A stretch of 64,000 bases of DNA from an uncultured Eubacteriales bacterium (GCA_949293815.1 CASFEZ010000005.1:62001-126000), one strand, 5' to 3'; counted from the first letter of the stretch, positions 33,752 to 43,895 are shown. Notes: generated by a model from the sequence alone, not told the origin. Program-made: numbers and translations.

Positions 33752-35550
33752 CCGGCGCCGCTATCGCCCGTTTCCGCCAAAACAAACACCGCCGCCGCAC
33801 CGTCCTCTATACGCACCGGCTCATATCCCGCGCTTTGCAGCCACGCCATACGCGCGGTATTGATTTCCGGCGTAAAAGAGAACAAATCCAGCACCACCCA
33901 CTCGGCGTCATAGGTCATCACGCTGCTTTGCACCGTGCCGTCCTCCTGATAGACCGGATAATCGGCAAACAGCACCTGCCGCTCAGCCAAAAACGCGGTC
34001 AGGGATGCGGAGGCTGCCACCGAGGCATCCGCCGGCACCTCCTGAAGACAGCTTTCGATTTTTGGAATGATTTCCTGCCTGTCGCGATAGGTACGCACAT
34101 AATTCGCCTGGCTCAGCACAATGCTGCTAAACGAAACCAGCGACACCGCCGCGCAGAACACGGCGACGCAGGGTTTCCATTTTGCTTGCAGCGCCGGGAA
34201 ATGCACGGCAAACAGATACAGCAAAAGCGCTGCGGGCGCAAAGGCGTGCTGGTAATACACCGAACCGTCGTAGCTGTTGGGGCTTAAAAAACCAATGATA
34301 AAAAACGGCAGCAGCAAAAACAGCGAAGCCTTTTTGCGGCAAAGCAGCGGCAGCGCCCCTAAAGGCAGCAGCATCAGCACCAGATATTCCGCCTTGCCCA
34401 GAGAGAACCAATGCTTCAGCAGATAGCCGGGATTCGCCAAAAGGAAAGATGCCAGCTCCGATTCCGATAGCTCACCTGTTGCCAGGAATGTAACCCCCGG
34501 CAGAAAAATTTCCGTCAGCAAGAAGCACAGTGCCGTCAGCAGCAGCGAGAGCGAGCCGCTCTTTTTTTGTTTTAAGCCGAACAGCACATACAGCGATACC
34601 GCGCCCACGCTCACAAGCCCTTCTTTGCCGACACAGAGCGATAGCGCCATGGCAATTAAATAACCGGCGGTCGTTTTGCGTTCGGCAAAATACAGCCCCC
34701 AGAGCAGCAGCGGCGCCAATAGGCTCTGCTCATGGAAATCATAGTAAATCCCCGTCCATATGCCTGCGCTCAGCAAATACAGCAATCCGCTCAGCAAGCA
34801 GGTCGCCTCGGAGCAGGCTCGTTTTTTGCAAATCAGCAGCAGCGGCACAACACCGGATGCCAGCGCCGCCGCTTGTAAAATCAAATAGGGGGTCATGGAG
34901 CGGAAGACCATATACAGCGGCAGCAGCAAATACAAAATCGGGGACGGGTCGGTGACGAAACGGGATTTTTCATAATAATTGGCAACCGTTGTCAGTGGAC
35001 CGTTCCCTTCTGCCATTTGGTAAAACATCTGGCTGTAAACGCCCATATCATAGTTATCGCCGCCAAAACTGCGGTAGCGCAGCACCGTCTGCACGCTGAA
35101 AAACACAAACCAGACGACCGCCAGCGCCGGCACAAGGCGGCTCAGCGATACTTTGGGGCGCAGCGATATGGCATCACGCCCAAAACAGTACCACGCACCG
35201 ACGCCGATAAAAATACATAAAAACAGAAAAAACCAAATCTGGTACCCGAAATAGCCAAGCAGCATAAAATACAGCGTCATGCTGCAAAACAGCAGCACCC
35301 GCTCCATTTGCAGCTGCTTATGCCCGAGAGCGAACAGATTCAACAGCACAAAAAAGACCGCAAACACAATAAGGGCGGGCGCAAGCCCCACGCTTTTCAT
35401 AAAGGACAAATCGGTAAACAGAATGTCGTCCCGCAGCAGCGCATACAACAGCAAAACCAGGCTGCCCAGCGCATACGCCGTCAATAGCCGTATGATGAGC
35501 GGCTCTGCTTTCATCTTTTTCACTTTTTGAATCCACGCGAACTTCCCCAT
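33748..35550 (-). CDS. DUF2079 family polytopic membrane protein
   Basis: A 600-residue membrane protein with about ten to twelve helices. It carries the marks of DUF2079: a first loop FGGDNYDMGVYSQMFYQMAE, then DPSPILYLLLPLY, then IYYDFHEQSLLAPLLLWGLYF and CVGKEGLV. The layout, with a long outer loop after the first helices carrying acidic residues, resembles GT-C glycosyltransferases and mannosyltransferases; activity is unproven. The last 130 residues form a soluble outer domain. GGTGAT precedes ATG 35550. It starts 21 bases after the GH2 gene stop, so both probably share the promoter at 37310-37338. Confidence 0.82.
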   Translation of the reverse strand: MGKFAWIQKVKKMKAEPLIIRLLTAYALGSLVLLLYALLRDDILFTDLSFMKSVGLAPALIVFAVFFVLLNLFALGHKQLQMERVLLFCSMTLYFMLLGYFGYQIWFFLFLCIFIGVGAWYCFGRDAISLRPKVSLSRLVPALAVVWFVFFSVQTVLRYRSFGGDNYDMGVYSQMFYQMAEGNGPLTTVANYYEKSRFVTDPSPILYLLLPLYMVFRSMTPYLILQAAALASGVVPLLLICKKRACSEATCLLSGLLYLLSAGIWTGIYYDFHEQSLLAPLLLWGLYFAERKTTAGYLIAMALSLCVGKEGLVSVGAVSLYVLFGLKQKKSGSLSLLLTALCFLLTEIFLPGVTFLATGELSESELASFLLANPGYLLKHWFSLGKAEYLVLMLLPLGALPLLCRKKASLFLLLPFFIIGFLSPNSYDGSVYYQHAFAPAALLLYLFAVHFPALQAKWKPCVAVFCAAVSLVSFSSIVLSQANYVRTYRDRQEIIPKIESCLQEVPADASVAASASLTAFLAERQVLFADYPVYQEDGTVQSSVMTYDAEWVVLDLFSFTPEINTARMAWLQSAGYEPVRIEDGAAAVFVLAETGDSGAG

Positions 35551-35571
35551 AGGATCACCGTTGTTTTATCT

Positions 35572-37278
35572 TTATTCCGTTTCGATTGCCGCCGGCTGCG
35601 TGTTGATTGCATAAAAAACAGCAGGGTCAAATTTCGGCTGACGGTCATAGGTATATAGTCCGTTCCGCTCCTGCTCCACATCAGTCAGCTGCGTATAGCA
35701 GAAGCCAAACATCCGCTTATTTTGCAAAATCGCTTCTGTCAGCCCCCGGTACCGGGCAATAAACGCCGCTTCATCCTTCGGCGCATTGCCGTATCCCCAG
35801 CCCACGCCGTCGCTCCACTGAATACCGCCGTATTCGCTGATAAATACCGGCATACCAAAGGAATAGGGCTGCCGGTCAGAGAACCGGTCGTGCAGCGTAT
35901 CCTCGGTCATCAGCTTATCATAGTTTGCCCGGAAAACCACAGGATCCTGCTCATAATCATGCACATCAAAAATATCGGTCTGCACATGGAAATTACCGCT
36001 GACATCAATGCAGGGACGGGTATCATCCGCCGCCTTGGTGGCAAGATACACCATGCGCAGTACCTCGTCGTTCTGCTTTCTGCCGTACCGGTCCCAGGTT
36101 TCGTTAAACGGGCACCAGCCGATAATGGACGGGTGGTTGAAATCCCGCTGGATTTCCTCGAGCCATTCGGGCAGGATAGAAAACACCGCTTCGCTTCGGC
36201 TGTGATCCAGCCCCCAGTTCGGGTATTCCCCCCAAACCAGATAGCCCATCCGGTCAGCATGGTACAAAAAACGCGGCTCAAAAATCTTCTCATGCAGCCG
36301 TGCACCGTTAAAGCCGCAGGCCATGGCGCGTTCAATATCCCCCCGCAGCGCCGCATCGCTCGGGGCGGTATAAATGCCGTCCGGGTAAAAGCCCTGGTCG
36401 AGCACCAGCCGCTGGAACACCGGTTTTTCGTTAATCAAAAAGCGGAACCCATCCAGCCGCAAAGAACGCAGACCGCAATAGCTTTTTACCGTATCCTCGC
36501 CATAGGTGAACACCAAATCATATAAATTCCCCTCGCCGGGCTGCCACAGGTGCGTTTCCGAAAATGCCAGCGTCAAAAGCGCGTCGCCGCCCTCGCTTGC
36601 CACCGAGGATACGCCCACTTCTCTGCCGTGGTACCACGCCTGCGCCGTTAAAACGCCCGCGCCCCGCAGCCTGGCGCGTACCGTCAGGGAACCGGTCTTA
36701 CAATCCGGATAAAATTTGAACGATTCTATCCGGGTATCCGGCACAAATTCCAGCCACACCGACTGCCAAATACCTGTCGTGCGCGTATAATCACAACCGT
36801 GGGAAAAATATTCTTCGCTCTGCTTGCCCCGGGGAATCATCGGGTCGCGCTCATCATCCAAGGCGTTTACGCAAATCACATTCACACCGGCCTTGCAAAA
36901 GGCGGTGATATCCAGACAGAACGAAACATACCCGCCCCGGTGCGAGGCGGCAGGCTTGCCGTTGATGAATACCCTTGCCTCATAATCCACCGCGCCGAAA
37001 TGCAAAAGCACCGCGCCCCGCAGCTGCGAGTCGGTCAGCTCCACCTCCCGCCGGTACCAGACAGAATACATAAAATCCGTTTCCCCTATGCCGGAAAGCG
37101 CGCTTTGGGGGCAGAACGGCACGGTGATTCTGCGCGAATATACCGCGTCGGGTTGTGCCAGCCCCCGCGCCTCGCCGCTTTTGCCCTGGTCAATTTCAAA
37201 CTGCCATTCGCCGTTCAAACACTGCCAGTGTTCCCGCTGAAATTGCGGGTTCGGATGTTCACTTCTCGGAATATACAT
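35572..37278 (-). CDS. Glycoside hydrolase family 2 enzyme (short form)
   Basis: A 568-residue cytoplasmic GH2 glycosidase with the three core domains only: jelly-roll (about 35-180, including FINGKPAASHRGGYVSF), immunoglobulin-like (about 185-280), and the catalytic barrel. The acid/base Glu393 is in WCPFNETWDRYG and the nucleophile Glu482 in VFISEYGG. The C-terminus ends soon after the barrel, so it lacks the LacZ C-terminal domains and is closer to glucuronidase- or short galactosidase-type members. The substrate cannot be told. ATG 37278 follows AGGAGGGG by six bases. It is first in a two-gene operon with the DUF2079 protein. Confidence 0.92.
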   Translation of the reverse strand: MYIPRSEHPNPQFQREHWQCLNGEWQFEIDQGKSGEARGLAQPDAVYSRRITVPFCPQSALSGIGETDFMYSVWYRREVELTDSQLRGAVLLHFGAVDYEARVFINGKPAASHRGGYVSFCLDITAFCKAGVNVICVNALDDERDPMIPRGKQSEEYFSHGCDYTRTTGIWQSVWLEFVPDTRIESFKFYPDCKTGSLTVRARLRGAGVLTAQAWYHGREVGVSSVASEGGDALLTLAFSETHLWQPGEGNLYDLVFTYGEDTVKSYCGLRSLRLDGFRFLINEKPVFQRLVLDQGFYPDGIYTAPSDAALRGDIERAMACGFNGARLHEKIFEPRFLYHADRMGYLVWGEYPNWGLDHSRSEAVFSILPEWLEEIQRDFNHPSIIGWCPFNETWDRYGRKQNDEVLRMVYLATKAADDTRPCIDVSGNFHVQTDIFDVHDYEQDPVVFRANYDKLMTEDTLHDRFSDRQPYSFGMPVFISEYGGIQWSDGVGWGYGNAPKDEAAFIARYRGLTEAILQNKRMFGFCYTQLTDVEQERNGLYTYDRQPKFDPAVFYAINTQPAAIETE

Positions 37279-37309
37279 GACAACCCCTCCTAGGTTTTTT
37301 TATATGTAT

Positions 37310-37338
37310 ATAGTAAAGCATGGCGGGAGTGAAGTCAA
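37310..37338 (-). promoter_or_regulatory. Promoter of the GH2 / DUF2079 operon
   Basis: Minus strand: TTGACT (37338-37333), 17 bases, TACTAT (37315-37310), about 30 bases before ATG 37278. Confidence 0.7.
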
Positions 37339-37407
37339 GCACTCCTTTGGGTTCCGCCGTGAAATTTCCGTGGATGTGAATTTTTCTTAAATGCTGCGGT
37401 TTTTCCC

Positions 37408-37436
37408 TTGATTTATCCAAAAAAACAGACTAAGAT
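37408..37436 (+). promoter_or_regulatory. Promoter of the zinc-ribbon protein / esterase operon
   Basis: TTGATT (37408-37413), 17 bases, TAAGAT (37431-37436), about 35 bases before ATG 37473. Divergent from the GH2 promoter. Confidence 0.6.
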
Positions 37437-37472
37437 AGAAGAAGATTTCTGTAAACAGAACAGGTGATTATC

Positions 37473-38723
37473 ATGAACCAATGCCCCTATTGCGGCGCGG
37501 ATATAGCCGATACCGACGGCATTTGCCCCCGGTGCGGCAAAAAAACATCGGAACCGTATCCTGCCGACAGCATCCCCGCCGGTGCCGAGACCGAACAGGA
37601 AAAGGACGCAGCCGCGCCGGTCGATTCGGAGGATACGGCGGCAAGCCCCGGCACGGCGTCTGCCGACAGCCTGATAAAAACCGCCGCTATTTCAGCAGAC
37701 GGTTTTTCCAATCCTGCCGAACCACAGAAAAAAAGAAAACGCCGCCGGCTGCTCATCGCCATTGGCGCTGCGGTGGTGATACTTCTTTTGATTGCCGCGC
37801 TGGCGCTGCCGGGCGGCGACTCCGGTGAACAAAATACACCTGCGGGCGTAACCGATGAACAGCTTACCGGCTCTGACGGCACAGATACGCAGGCTGCTGC
37901 GGGCAGTACCGATGCAGCATCCGGCAGTTCCACTGACGCAAATATGCCTATGGACAGCACAGCTGCTTCCGGGAACGCAGATGCTACCGGCAGTTCGGGC
38001 GCACCGCACACCGGCGCTTCCGGCAGTGCAAACGCACAACCCAACGGCAATTCCGGCAATCAAACCGGCAGCAACAATGCCGCAGCCAATAACAATACCG
38101 GCAGCAATAACGCTTCGGGCAGCAACACCGGCAGCGCAGCAGTCAGCAATACCACGCAAACCGCCGCCGACCCGTTCGCCGAGGTGGTCAATATCATCAA
38201 CAGCGGCAGCTACGCCATGGAAGGTACCATGACCAGCGGCGCCGACAATATCCCCGTGGGCATTACCTTTTGCGGGGATATGACCCGCATGAGCACGGAT
38301 ATGGACGGCATGGTATTGGATATGGCCATGGCGGACGGCGTCATCTATCTCATCAACCCCAGCAACAAAACCTATATGACTTTAACCGAATCGCTGATGA
38401 ACATGATGGAAATGGACGCTTCGGATTTGGACGCCAGCGAAATGCGCTGGCATCTGGCAGATGCGAGCACAGCGCAAAAAGCTACCGTGACGATCGACGG
38501 TCAGTCCGTGGACTGCTATACCATCGGAGAAGCCAACGGCTCACTGAAAATCTATATGTCCGGCTCTGAGGTTGTGCAAATCGATGTGCTCAACACCTCC
38601 GGCAATACCACCGGCGCATACAAGCTGACCTCTTTCCGTGGCAATATTACCGAAGCGGATATTCTGCCCGGCGATGATTACAGCTCCAAAAACTTTATGT
38701 CGTTCTTCATGGACCTGATGTAA
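37473..38723 (+). CDS. Zinc-ribbon membrane protein with Ser/Asn/Gly-rich linker
   Basis: A 416-residue protein in four parts. It begins with a short zinc ribbon, MNQCPYCGADI and GICPRCGKK (two CxxC pairs). A low-complexity acidic stretch follows, then a single membrane helix after KKRKRRR (LLIAIGAAVVILLLIAALAL, about 90-110). Next is a long extracellular linker of Gly/Ser/Asn/Thr/Ala units (GSNNAAANNNTGSNNAS and similar). The C-terminal domain (about 235-416) resembles a LolA-like or DUF4412-type lipid carrier (IDGQSVDCYTIGEAN, then GAYKLTSFRGNITEADILPG), which is only inference. ATG 37473 follows AGGTGAT; the zinc ribbon is cytoplasmic. It precedes the esterase gene by 15 bases. Confidence 0.8.
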   Translation: MNQCPYCGADIADTDGICPRCGKKTSEPYPADSIPAGAETEQEKDAAAPVDSEDTAASPGTASADSLIKTAAISADGFSNPAEPQKKRKRRRLLIAIGAAVVILLLIAALALPGGDSGEQNTPAGVTDEQLTGSDGTDTQAAAGSTDAASGSSTDANMPMDSTAASGNADATGSSGAPHTGASGSANAQPNGNSGNQTGSNNAAANNNTGSNNASGSNTGSAAVSNTTQTAADPFAEVVNIINSGSYAMEGTMTSGADNIPVGITFCGDMTRMSTDMDGMVLDMAMADGVIYLINPSNKTYMTLTESLMNMMEMDASDLDASEMRWHLADASTAQKATVTIDGQSVDCYTIGEANGSLKIYMSGSEVVQIDVLNTSGNTTGAYKLTSFRGNITEADILPGDDYSSKNFMSFFMDLM

Positions 38724-38738
38724 AAGGAGGTCTGCCCA

Positions 38739-39494
38739 ATGGTTCTGCGCGGAAGTGTATATTCCAATACGCTGGGCATGGAAACCGGTCTTTCGGTGAT
38801 TACCCCAAACGATTATGGTCAGGCAAAGCGGTACCGGGTCTGTTATGTGCTGCATGGCCTCTGCGGCGGCAATGCGGACTTTTCCAACTATACCATGCTG
38901 CCCTATTTTGCCTATGACAAGGATATACTCTTTCTCTGCCCCGAGGTGCAGCGCAGCTTTTATACCGATACCGATTACGGCATGGCGTATTTCCGCTATG
39001 TATGCCGGGAGCTGCCGCATCTGGCGAAGCTGGTTTTCAATATCTCCGCCAGGCGGGAAGATACCGCCGTGATCGGCTGCTCCATGGGCGGCTACGGTGC
39101 GCTGAAATGCGCCCTGACCGCGCCGGAAACCTTCGGCGTCTGCGGCGCGCTCGCCCCCGGCTGCCTGTTCTTAAAAGAGTATCTGGAAGAATGCCGCCAA
39201 AAGAAAGAGATTGATTTCCCGGATTTTTACGGTATTTTCGGCAAAGACCTGACCTGTCAACCGGAAAACGACATCATCTATTTGTCGCAGCAATTGGCTG
39301 CCGACCCCAAGCGGGAAAAGCCCCGCCTGTTTATCAGCGTCGGCGAGCAGGACTGGCTGCTGGCAGACAACCGCCGGTTCGCCGATTTTCTGCGCCCCCT
39401 GCCCTTCGATATGCAATACGAGGAAATTCCGGGCGAACACGATTTTTACGCCTTTAACGAAGGCATCAAACGGTTTATATCCTGGTGGAAATAA
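38739..39494 (+). CDS. Alpha/beta-hydrolase esterase (esterase D / FrmB / CE1-like)
   Basis: A 251-residue cytoplasmic esterase. The nucleophile serine is in VIGCSMGGYGALKC, the acid Asp in VGEQDWLL and the histidine in IPGEHDF, a complete triad. The N-terminal YVLHGLCGGNADFSNYT supplies the oxyanion hole. Relatives include tributyrin esterases and acetyl- or feruloyl-esterases of family CE1. In this window with rhamnosidase and galactosidase genes it could remove acyl groups from plant oligosaccharides, though the substrate is unknown. AAGGAGG precedes ATG 38739, and the gene follows the zinc-ribbon protein gene closely. Confidence 0.88.
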   Translation: MVLRGSVYSNTLGMETGLSVITPNDYGQAKRYRVCYVLHGLCGGNADFSNYTMLPYFAYDKDILFLCPEVQRSFYTDTDYGMAYFRYVCRELPHLAKLVFNISARREDTAVIGCSMGGYGALKCALTAPETFGVCGALAPGCLFLKEYLEECRQKKEIDFPDFYGIFGKDLTCQPENDIIYLSQQLAADPKREKPRLFISVGEQDWLLADNRRFADFLRPLPFDMQYEEIPGEHDFYAFNEGIKRFISWWK

Positions 39495-39529
39495 CTCATT
39501 TCCTAATAAACAGACAAACGCAAAACAAT

Positions 39530-39584
39530 AAGACAGTGTGAGATTCGACGGTACCGTTTATACCGCAAATCCCGCACTGTCTTT
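39530..39584 (+). terminator. Long hairpin between the esterase gene and feoB
   Basis: AAGACAGTG pairs with CACTGTCTT around a long loop that has its own ACGGTACCGT palindrome. The plus strand then reads TCTGTTTTTC. It lies between convergent genes and may end both transcripts. Confidence 0.6.
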
Positions 39585-39617
39585 CTGTTTTTCAATCTAT
39601 GAAGCCATGGCGCCCGT

Positions 39618-41969
39618 TTATACCGCGCCGAATACCAACCCGGCAGTTTTCACCAAAAACGCAAAGATATACGCAATCACGCACTGACCGAGCGCGACAC
39701 CAACTGCCCATTTGCCGCCCAGCTCCCGCCGCACAGCGGCAATGGCGGCCACGCAGGGGGTGTACAGCAGGCAAAATACCAACAGCGAAGCCGCGGCCAT
39801 GGGTGTCAGCAGCGCAACCAGATTTTCCGTACTGCCAAACAGCACGCCAATGGTCGCCACCACGCTTTCCTTTGCCATAAAGCCGGTGACCAGCGCGGTG
39901 GAAATCCGCCAGTCTCCAAAGCCCAGGGGCTTGAAAATCGGCGCAATCCATCCGGCAATCAGTGCCAGCATGCTGTCCTTCTGGTCTGCGACTACATTCA
40001 GCCGGAAATCAAAGGTCTGCAAGACCCATATCACAATGGTTGCCACAAAAATGACCGTAAACGCCCGCTGCAAAAAGTCCTTTGCCTTATCCCACAGAAG
40101 CCGCGCCACATTTTTGGCGCCGGGCATGCGGTAATTGGGCAGCTCCATGACAAAAGGCACCGCCTCGCCCTTAAACGCCACGCTGTGGGACAGCAGCGCG
40201 AACAGGATGCCAACCAGAATACCGCCGAAATACAGCCCAATCATCACCAGCGCCTTATGCTCCGCAAAAAACGCATCGGTGAAAAAGCTGTATATCGGCA
40301 GCTTTGCCGAGCAGCTCATAAAGGGCGTCAGCAGTATCGTCATTTTTCGATCCCTGTCTGAGGGCAGGGTGCGGCTTGCCATCACCCCGGGCACCGTACA
40401 GCCAAAGCCAATCAGCATCGGCACAATACTGCGACCGGAAAGACCGATTTTGCGCAAAAGTTTATCCATCACAAACGCCACACGCGCCATATAGCCGCTG
40501 TCCTCCAAAAGGGACAGGAAGAAAAACAGGGTCACAATCACCGGCAAAAAGCTCAAAACGCTGCCCACACCGCCGAAAATGCCGTCAATCACCAGCGATC
40601 GCAGTATTTCATTCACCCCGACCGCGTCCAATCCGGCGGAAACCGCCCCGGACAGCGCGTCAATCCCCATTTCCAATAGCGACGATAAAAATTCGCCAAT
40701 CACATTGAAAGTCAAAAAGAACACCAGCGCCATAATGACCACAAACGCCGGTATGGCGGTGTATTTGCCGGTTAAAATTTTATCCAGCTTCACGCTGCGG
40801 GCGTGTTCTTTGCTCTCTTTGGGTTTTATCACCGTTTCGGCAGCCACCCGCTCAATAAAGGAAAAACGCATATCGGCAATGGCGGCCGCCCGGTCAAGTC
40901 CCCGCTCGGTTTCCATCTGCTTTATTATATGCTCCAGCATCTGTTTTTCGTTTTCATCCAGCCCCAGTTTTTCCAACACCAGCGCATCGCCCTCCGCCAG
41001 CTTGGAGGCGGCAAAACGCGGCGGAATCCCCGCCTGTTTGGCGTGGTCTTCTATCAGGCTCATAATGCCGTGCAGACAGCGGTGTACTGCGCCGCCGTGG
41101 TCATCGCTGCCGCAAAAATCCTGACGGGCAGGCCCCTCCTGGTATTTCGCCACATGAATGGCATGGCGCACCAGCTCGTCAATGCCCTCATTTTTAGCCG
41201 CGGAAATGGGCACCACCGGAATGCCCAGCAGCTCTTCCATCTCGTTGACCAGCACCGAGCCGCCGTTTTCCCGCACCTCGTCCATCATATTCAGCGCCAG
41301 AACCATCGGAATCTGCAATTCCAGCAGCTGCATGGTCAGATAGAGATTGCGCTCGATATTGGTCGCGTCCACAATATTGATAATCCCCTTGGGGTGTTCA
41401 TCCAAAATATACTGCCGGGTGACCAGCTCTTCGCCCGAATAAGGCGACAGGGAATAAATACCCGGCAAATCGGTCACCAGCGTGTTGGCATATCCCTTGA
41501 TGGCGCCGTCTTTGCGGTCAACGGTAACACCGGGGAAATTGCCCACATGCTGGTTCGAGCCGGTCAGCTGATTAAACAGCGTGGTTTTTCCGCAGTTTTG
41601 ATTGCCTGCCAGCGCAAAGGTCAGCGCTTCATCCTCCGCCAGCGGGCGTTCCTCTGCCTTTACATGGTACTTTCCGCCCTCGCCGAGTCCCGGGTGCATA
41701 ATCGGTCGTTTGATGTCCTGGGTATTTTGCGCCTGCGCCTGTGCACGCACATCACGAATGGTAATTTTGTCCGCATCTGCAAGGCGCAGCGTCAGCTCGT
41801 ACCCGTGAATGCGCACCTCCATCGGGTCGCCCATGGGCGCGTATTTCACCAGCGTGATTTCCACGCCGGGAATCAGTCCCATATCCAGAAAATGCTGGCG
41901 CAGCGCCCCTTCTCCGCCAACGGAAACAATGGTGGCGCTTTTGCCGACCGGCAGTTCTTTTAATGTCAT
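39618..41969 (-). CDS. feoB: FeoA-FeoB fusion, ferrous iron transporter
   Basis: A 783-residue inner-membrane ferrous-iron uptake protein. Residues 1-75 are a FeoA SH3-like domain (GALRQHFLDMGLIPGVEITL). After a linker comes the FeoB G domain: G1 GNQNCGKTTLFN, then DRKDGAIKG, G3 DLPGIYSLSPYS, G4 NMMDE. The membrane part carries the gate and core motifs GCTVPGVMASRTL and SCSAKLPIYSFF, then about eight helices. It is complete to VFGAV. ATG 41969 follows AAAGGATC with adequate spacing; the extension to 42002 starts TTG without a site. A perfect inverted repeat at 41994-42014 lies just upstream. It follows typA by 60 bases. Confidence 0.95.
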   Translation of the reverse strand: MTLKELPVGKSATIVSVGGEGALRQHFLDMGLIPGVEITLVKYAPMGDPMEVRIHGYELTLRLADADKITIRDVRAQAQAQNTQDIKRPIMHPGLGEGGKYHVKAEERPLAEDEALTFALAGNQNCGKTTLFNQLTGSNQHVGNFPGVTVDRKDGAIKGYANTLVTDLPGIYSLSPYSGEELVTRQYILDEHPKGIINIVDATNIERNLYLTMQLLELQIPMVLALNMMDEVRENGGSVLVNEMEELLGIPVVPISAAKNEGIDELVRHAIHVAKYQEGPARQDFCGSDDHGGAVHRCLHGIMSLIEDHAKQAGIPPRFAASKLAEGDALVLEKLGLDENEKQMLEHIIKQMETERGLDRAAAIADMRFSFIERVAAETVIKPKESKEHARSVKLDKILTGKYTAIPAFVVIMALVFFLTFNVIGEFLSSLLEMGIDALSGAVSAGLDAVGVNEILRSLVIDGIFGGVGSVLSFLPVIVTLFFFLSLLEDSGYMARVAFVMDKLLRKIGLSGRSIVPMLIGFGCTVPGVMASRTLPSDRDRKMTILLTPFMSCSAKLPIYSFFTDAFFAEHKALVMIGLYFGGILVGILFALLSHSVAFKGEAVPFVMELPNYRMPGAKNVARLLWDKAKDFLQRAFTVIFVATIVIWVLQTFDFRLNVVADQKDSMLALIAGWIAPIFKPLGFGDWRISTALVTGFMAKESVVATIGVLFGSTENLVALLTPMAAASLLVFCLLYTPCVAAIAAVRRELGGKWAVGVALGQCVIAYIFAFLVKTAGLVFGAV

Positions 41970-41993
41970 AAACACCAGATCCTTTGCCCACAA

Positions 41994-42014
41994 TTTCGCC
42001 AATTTTTGGCGAAA
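41994..42014. promoter_or_regulatory. Perfect inverted repeat between typA and feoAB
   Basis: TTTCGCCAA, then TTT, then TTGGCGAAA: nine-base perfect arms. It lacks the T run of a terminator and sits 25 bases before the feoAB start, so an operator, for example for a metal-sensing repressor, is possible; the regulator is not identified. Confidence 0.5.
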
Positions 42015-42029
42015 AGGATGTTGATGGTT

Positions 42030-43853
42030 TTATTTTTTCTTAAACTGCTGTTTCATCCGCTGTTCCTTGGAAAGAATGACCTTTCGCAGACGCAGGGAAT
42101 CCGGGGTGACCTCCAGCAGCTCGTCCTCTTTCAAAAACTCCATGCTCTGCTCCAAGCTCAGCGTAGTATGAGGAACCAGACGCAGCGCGTCGTCGCTGCC
42201 GGCGGCGCGGGTATTGGTCATCTGCTTCTTTTTGCAGACATTGCATACAATATCCTCGTTTTTTGCGCATTCGCCCACAATCATACCCTCGTAAACCTGT
42301 ACGCCCGCACCGATAAACAGCCGCCCGCGCTCCTGGGTGTTGAACAGACCATAGGCGGTGCTTTCACCGGTTTCATGGGCGACAATCGAGCCGCGCTCGC
42401 GGGTTACAAGCTCCCCTTTATACGGTTCATAGCCGTGGAACAGGTTATTCATTACGCCGTAGCCGTTGGTATCCGTCAAAAATTCCGAGCGGTAGCCAAT
42501 CAGTCCCCGGGCGGGAATTTTAAATTCCAAATGGCTGGTGCCGCCGCCCCGGGTACCCATATTTTCCAGCTCGCCCTTGCGCGCGCCCACTTTCTCCATC
42601 ACAGCGCCCACATAATTTTCCGGCACTTCCACGATCAAAAGCTCCATCGGCTCGAGCAGCTCGCCCTTTTCGCCCCGCTTAAAAATAACCTGCGGACGGG
42701 ATACCTGAAATTCATACCCTTCTCGGCGCATGGTTTCAATTAAAATCGACAGGTGCAATTCGCCCCGTCCCGCAACGCGGAAGGTGTCGGTTGAATCGGT
42801 TTCCTCCACACGCATGCTGACATTCGTTTCCACCTCTTTAAATAGGCGGGCACGCAGATTGCGGGAAGTGACAAACTTCCCCTCCCGTCCGGCAAAGGGG
42901 CTGTCGTTGACCAAAAAGTTCATGGCAATGGTCGGTTCATCAATTTTAACAAAGGGCAGCGGTTCAATACATTCCGGGTCGCAGACCGTTTCGCCCACAT
43001 TCAAATCGGCGATACCGGAAACGGCAATCAAATCGCCCATGGTCGCTTCCGGCACCTCGACGCGCTTTAAGCCGTCGTATTGATACAGGCGCGAAACCTT
43101 TACCGTAGAAACACTGCCGTCGGTATGGCAGAGCGCTACCTGCTGTCCGGCACGAATCTTTCCGCGCTCCACCCGGCCGCCGCCGATGCGCCCCACATAA
43201 TCATCATAATCCAGGGTGGCGAACAGCACCTGAAGCGGCGCGTCAATCTCGCCCTCCGGCGGGTCGATGTTCTGAATAATTGACTCAAACAGCGGGCGCA
43301 TATCTCCTGCGCGGTCATCCGGGTTCAGCGACGCATACCCGTCCCGGGCGGAAGCGTAGACCACCGGAAAATCCAGCTGGTCCTCATCCGCGCCCAGGTC
43401 GATAAATAAATCCAGTACCTCGTCCACCACTTCAGCCGGTCTTGCGCCGGGGCGGTCGATTTTATTGATAACCACTATGGCTTTCTTACGCGCAGCCAAC
43501 GCCTTGCCCAAAACAAACCGGGTCTGGGGCATGCAGCCCTCAAAGGCGTCTACCAGCAGCAATACGCCGTCCACCATCTGCATAATCCGCTCCACTTCGC
43601 CGCCAAAATCGGCGTGACCGGGGGTGTCCACAATATTGATTTTAATGCCGTTATAATGCACGGCGGTGTTCTTTGACAAAATCGTAATGCCCCGCTCCCG
43701 CTCCAAATCGTTGGAGTCCATGACCCGCTCGGCCACCTGCTCGTTGGAACGGAAAATACCGCTTTGCTTCAAAAGCTCGTCCACCAGCGTGGTTTTGCCG
43801 TGGTCAACATGGGCAATAATGGCGATATTGCGCAAATCTTCTCTCTTATCCAA
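42030..43853 (-). CDS. typA: GTPase TypA/BipA
   Basis: BipA is a ribosome-binding translational GTPase of the EF-G family, used in ribosome assembly and stress. The 607-residue product is full length. The G1 motif is [20 protein letters not shown]2 with RGITIL, G3 [13 protein letters not shown]4 [10 protein letters not shown]. It then has an EF-Tu-like domain, EF-G-like domains III and V, and the BipA C-terminal domain. The start is TTG 43853: AAAGGTGAT lies about six bases upstream and no ATG fits. The promoter is at 43896-43924. Confidence 0.96.
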   Translation of the reverse strand: MDKREDLRNIAIIAHVDHGKTTLVDELLKQSGIFRSNEQVAERVMDSNDLERERGITILSKNTAVHYNGIKINIVDTPGHADFGGEVERIMQMVDGVLLLVDAFEGCMPQTRFVLGKALAARKKAIVVINKIDRPGARPAEVVDEVLDLFIDLGADEDQLDFPVVYASARDGYASLNPDDRAGDMRPLFESIIQNIDPPEGEIDAPLQVLFATLDYDDYVGRIGGGRVERGKIRAGQQVALCHTDGSVSTVKVSRLYQYDGLKRVEVPEATMGDLIAVSGIADLNVGETVCDPECIEPLPFVKIDEPTIAMNFLVNDSPFAGREGKFVTSRNLRARLFKEVETNVSMRVEETDSTDTFRVAGRGELHLSILIETMRREGYEFQVSRPQVIFKRGEKGELLEPMELLIVEVPENYVGAVMEKVGARKGELENMGTRGGGTSHLEFKIPARGLIGYRSEFLTDTNGYGVMNNLFHGYEPYKGELVTRERGSIVAHETGESTAYGLFNTQERGRLFIGAGVQVYEGMIVGECAKNEDIVCNVCKKKQMTNTRAAGSDDALRLVPHTTLSLEQSMEFLKEDELLEVTPDSLRLRKVILSKEQRMKQQFKKK

Positions 43854-43895
43854 AAAATATCACCTTTCTGTTTACAAATATCCACATACTTTTTT

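Noticed and set aside
40803-41963. Plus-strand open frame of 386 residues
   Set aside because: Shadow of feoAB, which has all GTPase and transport motifs in its own frame.
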